From positions 1-12,471 of the forward strand of contig CAYRWY010000151.1 in NCBI GenBank assembly GCA_964427955.1: a DNA stretch of 12,471 nucleotides, in the 5' to 3' direction. Of the stretch, positions 7,321-12,471 are shown one piece after another. Source of the DNA: JACRBK01 sp964427955. GTDB taxonomy: Bacteria; Chloroflexota; Anaerolineae; Aggregatilineales; Aggregatilineaceae. The position numbers and the translations under genes were made by a program. Under the pieces are notes generated by a model. It saw nothing but the letters and a program-made list of their open reading frames with translations. It made no database searches and had not been told where the DNA came from. Each line of letters starts with the position of its first letter. Position 1 is the stretch's first letter.

Positions 7321-7365
7321 GAACCTCACCCCTGACCCCTCTCTCCAGTCTTGCCTGGTTCAAGG
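7321..7365 (-). repeat. Dispersed GC-rich repeat, copy B (one half degenerate)
   Basis: On the minus strand it reads GGAGAGAGGGG, then TCAGGGGTGAGG, matching the conserved half of copies C and D, while the CCCCTCGCCA half is degraded, leaving only CCAG/CTGG pairing. It sits between the convergent GNAT and propeller A genes. Orientation is given as in copy C. Confidence 0.5.
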
Positions 7366-7384
7366 GCGGACAGACGGATTTTCT

Positions 7385-7412
7385 GTAGAGGCAATTCATG
7401 CATTGCCTCTAC
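7385..7412. repeat. Perfect 11-bp-arm hairpin overlapping the end of propeller A
   Basis: GTAGAGGCAAT (7385-7395) and ATTGCCTCTAC (7402-7412) are exact reverse complements around the six-base loop TCATGC. The stop codon of propeller A (7396-7398) is in the loop, and its last codons (Ser-Arg-Gly-Asn-Ala) come from one arm. No U-run follows on either strand. It could be a mobile palindrome or a 3'-end stabilising hairpin between two convergent genes. Confidence 0.7.
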
Positions 7413-8508
7413 TGCGCTTGAGGGGAACCAGGCTGATCGCCAGCAGCGCCGCGCCGATCACCGCTGCGTGCCAGGGGTGCCCCGCGCGCCGGATCGGGGG
7501 CGACCAGACCGCGCCGTGATCGGAGTGGAATCCTCCGGCCAGTTGCTGCTGGTCGCTGCCGTCCGCGCGGATTCTGAAAATCCGGGCAGGCGCCTGACTT
7601 CCTGTGATCTCGAACGTGATCCACTGGCTGTCGGCGGACCAGCGCGGGTTCCAGTGATCCTGTGTAGTCACCGTGAGCCGCTGCTGCTCGCTGCCGTCCG
7701 GGCGCATCCGGTAGAGTTCCAGCGCGCTGCTGCGCCCGGAGATGAACGCGATCCACTGGCCGTCCGGCGACCAGCGCGGCTGCATGTTGTCGGAGGGTGG
7801 CTCGGTAAGCCGCTGCTGGGCCGTCCCGTCCGGGTGAACCCGGTAGATCTCCCATTCGCTGTTGGTATCGGTCACGAACGCGATCCACTGCCCGTCGGGC
7901 GACCAGTCCAGGCTCTGGACGTTGCCCGGCTGGAACGTGATCCGCTGGGGGTCGCTGCCATCGCTTCGCATCCGGTAGAGTTCGTCATTCCCCGCGCGAT
8001 CCGAGATGAACGCGATCCACTGCCCATCCGGCGACCACTGCATGGACCCATCCAGGCCTGGATGGGAGGTCAGGCGCAGCAGATCGCCGCCGTCCGCGCG
8101 TATCCGGTAGATGTCGCTGGGCAACCCCGACGCGAAGAGGAGCATCCGGCTGTCCGGCGACCACTGGCTGTCCCCGAACAAGCTGAGGACGTGGGAAAGC
8201 CTCTGCTCGCCGCTGCCGTCGGGGCGCATCCGGTACAGCCGGACGTAGCCTTCTTGCACCACCTCGAAGGCGATCCACTGTCCATCGGGCGACCAGGCGG
8301 GCGGGCCGACCACCGCCGAATGGAAGGTCAGGCGCTGCACGCCGGTCCCATCGCTCCGCATTCGGAAGATTTCCTCGTAGCCGGTGCGGTTGGAGACGAA
8401 CGCGATCCAGCCGGAGGGCGGGACCGGGGACGCGCCCATCGGCCCTAACGCACTGGTCAGCGCCAGCAGGCCGCCCAGCACCCCGATCAGCCGGAAAAGC
8501 CGGAACAT
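7396..8508 (-). CDS. Membrane-tethered PD40/TolB-like beta-propeller, paralogue A
   Basis: A 370-residue predicted extracytoplasmic protein. N-terminal signal or anchor segment 1-27 (FRLFRLIGVLGGLLALTSALG). Seven PD40 (WD40-like, PF07676) repeats follow; WSPDG-type motifs start at 72, 116, 158, 202, 246 and 290, with a closing WSPP at 335, about 44 residues apart. Each unit reads approximately YRMRPDGS-x-x-QRLT...WSPDGQWIAF, predicting a seven-bladed propeller as in TolB and the DPP-IV N-terminal domain. The C-terminus has GHPWHAAVIGAALLAISL (343-360) and a basic tail. No enzymatic domain is visible, so a binding or scaffold role is inferred. It is the last gene of the operon: AGGAGGT lies seven bases before the ATG and overlaps the end of paralogue B (7-bp gap). 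Unlike its sisters, its last residues come from a palindrome. Confidence 0.88.
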   Translation of the reverse strand: MFRLFRLIGVLGGLLALTSALGPMGASPVPPSGWIAFVSNRTGYEEIFRMRSDGTGVQRLTFHSAVVGPPAWSPDGQWIAFEVVQEGYVRLYRMRPDGSGEQRLSHVLSLFGDSQWSPDSRMLLFASGLPSDIYRIRADGGDLLRLTSHPGLDGSMQWSPDGQWIAFISDRAGNDELYRMRSDGSDPQRITFQPGNVQSLDWSPDGQWIAFVTDTNSEWEIYRVHPDGTAQQRLTEPPSDNMQPRWSPDGQWIAFISGRSSALELYRMRPDGSEQQRLTVTTQDHWNPRWSADSQWITFEITGSQAPARIFRIRADGSDQQQLAGGFHSDHGAVWSPPIRRAGHPWHAAVIGAALLAISLVPLKRSRGNA

Positions 8509-10720
8509 CGCGCGCTCACCTCCTCCGCCTGTGGATCAGGCTGATCGCCAGCAGCGCCGCCCCGATCACCACCGCGTGCCAGGGCTGCCCCTCGCGCCGG
8601 ACCAGCGGCGACCAGGTTGCCCAGCGATAGAGAGCGGGTTGGGGGGTCAACAACTGAAGGTCGGTGCCGTCGGGACGTACCCGGTAAAGTTGAGAGCCTT
8701 GGCCGTCGGCGCCGTTCGCGAGCAAGAGCCAGCGCCCATCCGGCGACCACTCGATAACCCCGGTGCGGTCGGCCATCGTGAGGAGCGGTTGTTGGTCGCT
8801 GCCGTCGGGCCGCATCCGGTAGATGGTGTCCTGGTCGTTGTGGGTCTCTCGGAAGGCGATCCACTGGCCGTCCGGCGACCAGGTCGGCTCGGTGTGGCTG
8901 GCCGGGGGATCGGTCAGGCGTTGGACGCCCGTGCCATCGGGGCGCATCCGGTAGATCTGGTAGGTGCCGCTGCGCTTCGACGTGAACAGCAGCCATTGGT
9001 CGTCTGGCGAGTACTCGATATAGCTGAGCATATCCGGATCGACGATGAGGCGCTGCTCCCCGGTCCCATCGGGACGCATCCGGTAAATCGCCCGGTCCCC
9101 TTCATAATCCGATTCGAATACGATCCACTGCCCATCCGGCGACCAGGCCAGGGGGCCGTCGAGGCCGAGCCGGTCCGTGAGACGCTGGACTTCGGTCTGA
9201 TCGACACTCATCCGGCGCAGATTGCTGCGCCCGTGTTCGGGGTCTCCCAGGGAATCCCAGCCAGCATAGATGACCCGGCGCCCATCCGGCGACCATCGGA
9301 CGCCCCCTCCCAACACCGAGCGGCGCGGATCGGGTTGGATGAAATAGTCGGCTCGCGCCCAGGTGGAGCTGATAACACTTTCCTGGTACCAGGTGAAAGA
9401 GATGTAGCGCCCATCCGGCGACCACGCGAGATAGGCATAACCTCTGGCCGGGGCACTGATGACCTGCACGTCGCTGCCATCCGGGCGCATCCGGTAGATG
9501 AGGCTGTGAGGGTTGGGCGGGCTGCCCTGGCCCACCGTATAGATAATCCAGCTTGGCGAGCCGCGCCGCGAGGCCGCGGTCAGCACCAGCGCCACGATCA
9601 GGATCAGTCCGCCGCCCAGTCTCGCTATCAGTCGAAGAGATCGCCGCATGGCGCACTCCTTTCACGAAGGCCGGGATCGCCTGTGGATCAGGCTGATGCC
9701 CAGCAGCGCCGCGCCGATCCCCACCGCACGCCAGGGGTGCCCGTTCCGCCGGATCGGCGGCGACCAGCGCGCCTCGCCGTTGGAACTTGATCCGCCGGTC
9801 AACGGCTGAAGGTCGGTGCCGTCCGGGCGCACCCGGTAGATCGCGCTGACGCCCACCGGCCCGGACTCGAACATAATCCACTGCCCGTCGGGCGACCAGC
9901 GCGGATTCCAGTCGTCGTTAGGGGTGGTTGTAAGGCGCTGCGGAGCGGTGCCGTCGGCGTGCATTCGGTAGATTTCCTGGTTGCCGTCCCGGTCCGAGAC
10001 GAACGCGATCCACTGGCCGTCCGGCGACCACTGCGGACTCTCGTTGTTTGCTGGGGGGAATGTGAGGCGTTGCAGCCCGGTGCCGTCCGGTCGTATCCGG
10101 TAGATGGCCTGCCGGCTGTTGCTGCTGGTCACGAACGCGATCCACTGGCTGTCGTGGGACCAGGCGAGACTGCCGCAGTGGCTCAGGTGGAAGGTGATCT
10201 GCTGCGACCGGGTGCCGTCTGGGGCCATCTGGTAGATTTCGGCATCCCCGTCGCGGTTCGAGACGAACGCGATCTGCCGCCCGTCCGGCGACGACTGCAT
10301 CGCCCAGCTTGCCGCCGAACTTTCATTCAAGGACTGGAGCGCGGTGCCGTCGCCGCGCACCCGGATGATGCTTGTCGTTTCCCCGATGCGCCCGATACTC
10401 ACGGTCTGGCCGGGAAAGATTGCGGGAAATATGATCCACCGGCTGTCGGGTGACCACTGGATTTCCCCGGTCCATACCGTCAGGTCCGCGAGGCGCTGCA
10501 CGTCCGTGCCGTCCGCGCGCATCCGGTAGGCATGAATGGCATTCCGGTCGTAGCGAGTGAAGGCGATCCAGTGCCCGTCGGGCGACCATTCCAGGCTACC
10601 ATAGGCCGAGGAGTGACCGGTCAACGGCTGTACGTCGCTCCCATCGGGCTGCATCCGGTAGATGGCACCGCTTCCGCTGAGATCCGAGATAAAAGCGATC
10701 CAGGTGGGCGGCGTGTCCGG
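7600..10720 (-). repeat. Long tandem DNA similarity with ~132-bp period across three propeller genes
   Basis: The segment encoding WSPDGQWIAF recurs as near-identical DNA about every 132 bases; for example GATCCACTGG/C-type words begin at 7750, 7882 and 8014. The three genes are also alike to one another at their 3' ends, where the GHPWHA-helix-Arg tail is encoded. The pattern is a third-order array (gene, blade, strand) produced by duplication. It explains the long open frames on the opposite strand, which have their own 44-residue periodicity and are not genes. Confidence 0.8.
8516..9649 (-). CDS. Membrane-tethered PD40/TolB-like beta-propeller, paralogue B
   Basis: A 377-residue paralogue of its two neighbours. 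Signal/anchor 1-27 (RRSLRLIARLGGGLILIVALVLTAAS). Propeller motifs start at 76, 119, 169, 213 (YSPDD), 257 and 301, with a closing WSPL at 346. The 119-169 interval is 50 residues instead of 44, and the preceding unit lacks the RMRPDG strand (it reads DYFIQPDPRRSV), so blades 2-3 have diverged most. The C-terminus is GQPWHAVVIGAALLAISLIHRRRR: a single helix with four arginines, predicting a cytoplasmic tail and an external propeller. AAGGAG lies five to six bases before the ATG. The gap to paralogue C upstream is 12 bp, so cotranscription is nearly certain. Ligand unknown. Confidence 0.88.
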   Translation of the reverse strand: MRRSLRLIARLGGGLILIVALVLTAASRRGSPSWIIYTVGQGSPPNPHSLIYRMRPDGSDVQVISAPARGYAYLAWSPDGRYISFTWYQESVISSTWARADYFIQPDPRRSVLGGGVRWSPDGRRVIYAGWDSLGDPEHGRSNLRRMSVDQTEVQRLTDRLGLDGPLAWSPDGQWIVFESDYEGDRAIYRMRPDGTGEQRLIVDPDMLSYIEYSPDDQWLLFTSKRSGTYQIYRMRPDGTGVQRLTDPPASHTEPTWSPDGQWIAFRETHNDQDTIYRMRPDGSDQQPLLTMADRTGVIEWSPDGRWLLLANGADGQGSQLYRVRPDGTDLQLLTPQPALYRWATWSPLVRREGQPWHAVVIGAALLAISLIHRRRR

Positions 10721-10801
10721 GGTGGCCAGCATCAGCACCAGGGCACCGATCAGCGCCCCTCCGCCGCCCAGCACCCCGATCAGCCGCACGAGTCGAATCA
10801 C
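9662..10801 (-). CDS. Membrane-tethered PD40/TolB-like beta-propeller, paralogue C (GTG start)
   Basis: A 379-residue paralogue, the closest to the M23 gene. It begins IRLVRLIGVLGGGGALIGALVL (signal/anchor), has propeller motifs at 72, 116, 171 (SSPDG, Trp lost), 214 (WSHDS), 258 and 302, and a closing WSPP at 346. It ends GHPWRAVGIGAALLGISLIHRRSRPS, a helix plus basic tail. The 116-to-171 interval is about 54 residues, so blade 3 carries an insertion of about ten (around FPGQTVSIGRIGETT). The frame is open much further upstream, but that is the M23 gene read out of frame. The GTG at 10801 is chosen because it overlaps the M23 stop as GTGA and AAGGTG sits five bases before it, the standard layout for coupled translation. 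A GTG one codon earlier (10804) is the alternative. Confidence 0.85.
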   Translation of the reverse strand: MIRLVRLIGVLGGGGALIGALVLMLATPDTPPTWIAFISDLSGSGAIYRMQPDGSDVQPLTGHSSAYGSLEWSPDGHWIAFTRYDRNAIHAYRMRADGTDVQRLADLTVWTGEIQWSPDSRWIIFPAIFPGQTVSIGRIGETTSIIRVRGDGTALQSLNESSAASWAMQSSPDGRQIAFVSNRDGDAEIYQMAPDGTRSQQITFHLSHCGSLAWSHDSQWIAFVTSSNSRQAIYRIRPDGTGLQRLTFPPANNESPQWSPDGQWIAFVSDRDGNQEIYRMHADGTAPQRLTTTPNDDWNPRWSPDGQWIMFESGPVGVSAIYRVRPDGTDLQPLTGGSSSNGEARWSPPIRRNGHPWRAVGIGAALLGISLIHRRSRPS

Positions 10802-12390
10802 CACTTCACCTTGTTGTATTCGTAATCGCGGGTTTGCTCCGCCTGGCGGTAACCGTCGTCGCCGGGCCGCGAGAGATAGCCCTGGTATTCCTGGTTGGTG
10901 AAGCCGTGCGCCGTCCATTCGCCTAAGACGTAAGGGGGGACGGTCACGCCGGGCGCGCAGTCTTCGCATTCCACCGGAATCCACTCGCCGTTGTAGCGCC
11001 GCTCGATGTGCAGGTGCGTGCCGTTGCTGACGCCGCCCTGGCAGGACGGGTGGGCCAGCCGCGTCCCGGCGGTGACTTTCGTGCCCGCCGCGATGCGTTC
11101 GGAATCGTCCATGTGCAGGTAGACGATGGTCCAGCCGGTATGCTCGTCGCCGTCGCCGTCCAGGTCGAGCACGACGTAGCCCTCGCCGCTGCGCGCGATG
11201 ATCCCGTCCGCCACCGCGATCACCCAGTTGGGCGAGAGGTAGCACGCGCCCTGCGCCAGCTTGATGTCTTCGGGTGGTTCGGGCGGCGCGAAGTCGATGG
11301 CGCCCCACGCCGATCCGCTGTTGTAGGCGCCGTGCGGTCCACCGGTGAAGACCCACTCTTCGCCCTGGGGGAAGGGGAGGGTGAGTTTCGGCTGGGTCAG
11401 GTCGGAGGGCGTGATCGGGTCGATGGCGTGCGCGAAGGGATCGCCGAACAGCGACATATACGTCTGGAAAAAGCCGGTGGGATGGACGTCGCGCTGCCAC
11501 TGGGCGGGATCGGTGTCCTGGGCCAGCATGTACATCACGCCGACCGTCCCGGCATTCAGATCGGGCGCATAGAACAGGCGTTGGCCGTCGATCAGCGTCA
11601 GGGTGACGACGCCCCGGTATTTCCAGCCGTAGTAGCCATAATTGAGCGCGTCGGCAGCGTCGAGCAACTGCTTGAGCAGCCCTTCGCGCCCCTCCTTGAC
11701 CATGCCCAGCGGGTAGGTGATGGCCTGATCGCCGGGGTAGGGGTTGGTCAGCCAGTGGCCCCGGTATTCCAGCAGGGCCAGCAGCAGGCGCGGGTTGACG
11801 CTGTAGTTGGTGGCGATGAAGTTCACGATCTCCACGCCGCTCCACGTTTCCTCGCCGACCGCCTCCGAATACGCTTTGAGGAAGCCCTGCTCGAACTTGA
11901 CGGTGGCCGAGATGTTGAAGCCGCTGGCGGCGGCGCTGAAGACCAGCTCGCTGTCGGGGATCAGCTTGGTGTTGGGCGTCGAGAGCAGGTTCCCGCCGGG
12001 GACGTTGATCACCTGGCCGACTTCGAGCGCGTTCGGGTTGGCGAGGTTGTTCACCGCCAGCAGGTCGTCGATGGTGATCCCGTACAGGTCCGCGATGGTG
12101 CCGAGCGTGTCTCCCGGCTGGACCGCATACAGCCCGCCGCTGGGTTGGGCGGCGTAGCGCGTGGGATTGGGCGTCGGCATGATCGGCGTATTGGTCGGCC
12201 CGGTCGGCGTCATGGTGGGCGGGATCACGATCTGGCCCTGTTCGTCGATGATCGGCGTGGCCGTGATGTAGATGATCTTGGTGTCCGAGCGCGAGCATCC
12301 CGCCGCGAGCAGGAGGAACACCGCCAGGAGGACGAAAGGTATGTGCTTGTGGAGAGATCTGGCCTCATCACCCCCCAGCCCCCTCTCCAT
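10798..12390 (-). CDS. Lipoprotein with LysM and M23 (LytM-type) metallopeptidase domains
   Basis: About 530 residues from ATG 12390. Residues 1-31 look like a lipoprotein signal (HKHIPFVLLAVFLLLAAG before C32), so the protein is probably lipid-anchored. Then come a Thr/Pro linker with a TATPI/TPTGPTNTPIMPTP stretch, one LysM about 86-132 (YAVQPGDTLGTIADLYGI...LEVGQVINV), a helical middle domain about 145-325 containing VNPRLLLALLEYRGHW (198-213), and an M23 domain to about 470. Candidate zinc and active residues are H353 (GGPHG), D366 (AIDFAPP), H426 (VYLHMD) and H459/H461 (THLHIE). The classical HxGxD box is split, but HxH is intact. Expected role: cleavage of peptidoglycan cross-bridges or cell-wall remodelling. 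An in-frame TTG at 12426 would add 12 residues. Neither start has a good ribosome site, and both lie in a repeat. First gene of the propeller operon. Confidence 0.85.
   Translation of the reverse strand: MERGLGGDEARSLHKHIPFVLLAVFLLLAAGCSRSDTKIIYITATPIIDEQGQIVIPPTMTPTGPTNTPIMPTPNPTRYAAQPSGGLYAVQPGDTLGTIADLYGITIDDLLAVNNLANPNALEVGQVINVPGGNLLSTPNTKLIPDSELVFSAAASGFNISATVKFEQGFLKAYSEAVGEETWSGVEIVNFIATNYSVNPRLLLALLEYRGHWLTNPYPGDQAITYPLGMVKEGREGLLKQLLDAADALNYGYYGWKYRGVVTLTLIDGQRLFYAPDLNAGTVGVMYMLAQDTDPAQWQRDVHPTGFFQTYMSLFGDPFAHAIDPITPSDLTQPKLTLPFPQGEEWVFTGGPHGAYNSGSAWGAIDFAPPEPPEDIKLAQGACYLSPNWVIAVADGIIARSGEGYVVLDLDGDGDEHTGWTIVYLHMDDSERIAAGTKVTAGTRLAHPSCQGGVSNGTHLHIERRYNGEWIPVECEDCAPGVTVPPYVLGEWTAHGFTNQEYQGYLSRPGDDGYRQAEQTRDYEYNKVKW
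10807..10812 (-). promoter_or_regulatory. Ribosome binding site that fixes the GTG start of propeller C
   Basis: AAGGTG on the minus strand inside the last codons of the M23 gene, five bases before GTG 10801. Together with the GTGA start/stop overlap it indicates translational coupling. Confidence 0.6.
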
Positions 12391-12406
12391 TTCGAATGGC
12401 GAGGGG
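12361..12406 (-). repeat. Dispersed GC-rich palindromic repeat, copy C (left arm of an inverted pair)
   Basis: Minus strand: CCCCTCGCCATTCGAAATGG, then AGAGGGGGCTGGGGGGTGAT and GAGGCC. It has an internal hairpin (CCCCTCGCCAT against ATGG-AGAGGGG). It is the mirror image of copy D, 22 bases away, sharing the ends GGCCTCA and CGAGGGG. The ATG at 12390 used by the M23 lipoprotein is inside this element, in its GGAGAGGGG arm (ATGGAGAGG). Confidence 0.7.
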
Positions 12407-12428
12407 CGAATGTGCGCGCCGGGCAAGT

Positions 12429-12471
12429 CCCCTCGCCAACTCTGTTGGAGAGGGGATTTAGGGGTGAGGCC
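12429..12471 (+). repeat. Dispersed GC-rich palindromic repeat, copy D (right arm of an inverted pair)
   Basis: Plus strand: CCCCTCGCCAACTCTGTTGG, then AGAGGGGATTTAGGGGTGAG and GCC. CCCCTCGCCAAC pairs with GTTGG-AGAGGGG. It reaches the window edge and could extend beyond it. It is in inverted orientation to copy C; together they make a 111-bp unit with 43-46-base arms and a 22-base centre. Confidence 0.7.

Noticed and set aside
7351..9790. Long plus-strand open frames (7351-8448 and 8384-9790) with regular repeats such as 'ERDPLAVRRP'
   Set aside because: They are exactly antisense to the propeller genes. Their periodicity mirrors the WSPDGQWIAF codons, they have no ribosome sites, and they lack recognisable domains. 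The minus-strand reading gives clear PD40 proteins with signal peptides.
7600..10720. Regular 132-bp repeats considered as a CRISPR-like or satellite array
   Set aside because: Units are coding, keep frame and correspond to propeller blades; the sequence between cores is also homologous, unlike CRISPR spacers.
10802..12298. In-frame upstream extension of propeller C to an 878-residue protein
   Set aside because: The added ~499 residues are an Arg/Ala/Gly-rich out-of-frame reading of the M23 lipoprotein gene. The true start is the GTG at 10801, which sits at the expected signal sequence with a ribosome site.

Overview
ORGANISM. High-GC DNA with dense genes, no rRNA or tRNA. Four features suggest a Chloroflexota bacterium, probably Anaerolineae: several secreted Pro/Thr-rich LysM, SH3b and CAP proteins that end in one membrane helix plus an Arg tail; PD40/TolB-like propellers; a LysM-M23 lipoprotein; and GC-rich dispersed palindromes of the type CCCCTCGCCA...GGAGAGGGG. 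This is an inference from protein style. No marker gene is present. LAYOUT. (1) 1-605, minus: 5' part of a secreted NUP-family ('purine nucleoside permease') protein, cut by the window edge. (2) 701-4092, minus: a likely transcription unit in the order SH3b surface protein, ABC exporter (TM domain fused to ATPase), then a SAM methyltransferase. The methyltransferase is separated from the exporter by a 103-bp gap that carries a dispersed repeat. (3) 4237-5481, plus: an MFS (DHA3-like) transporter, divergent from the SH3b gene. It overlaps tail to tail by 23 bp with a CAP + 2xLysM membrane-tethered protein (5459-6715, minus). (4) 6835-7314, plus: a GNAT acetyltransferase, divergent from the CAP gene. 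(5) 7396-12390, minus: a tightly packed four-gene operon. A LysM-M23 lipoprotein is followed, with a GTGA start/stop overlap and then gaps of 12 and 7 bp, by three tandem paralogous genes. Each paralogue encodes a secreted seven-repeat PD40 propeller anchored by a C-terminal helix. HOW IT FITS TOGETHER. Most of the window is cell-envelope biology. Five proteins share the plan signal sequence, ectodomain, single C-terminal helix, short basic tail. The sixth, the M23 protein, is a lipoprotein. The four-gene operon is the most distinctive part: a predicted peptidoglycan-binding and hydrolase-like lipoprotein made together with three tethered propellers that could act as scaffolds or ligand sensors. 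That functional link is inferred from gene order only. REPEATS. At least four copies of one GC-rich palindromic repeat family lie between genes. Two of them form a 111-bp inverted pair at the right edge, and this pair appears to supply the start codon of the M23 lipoprotein. A separate perfect 11-bp-arm hairpin overlaps the last codons of propeller A. No gene-free stretch longer than 300 bases exists. No CRISPR array, transposase or convincing intrinsic terminator was seen.
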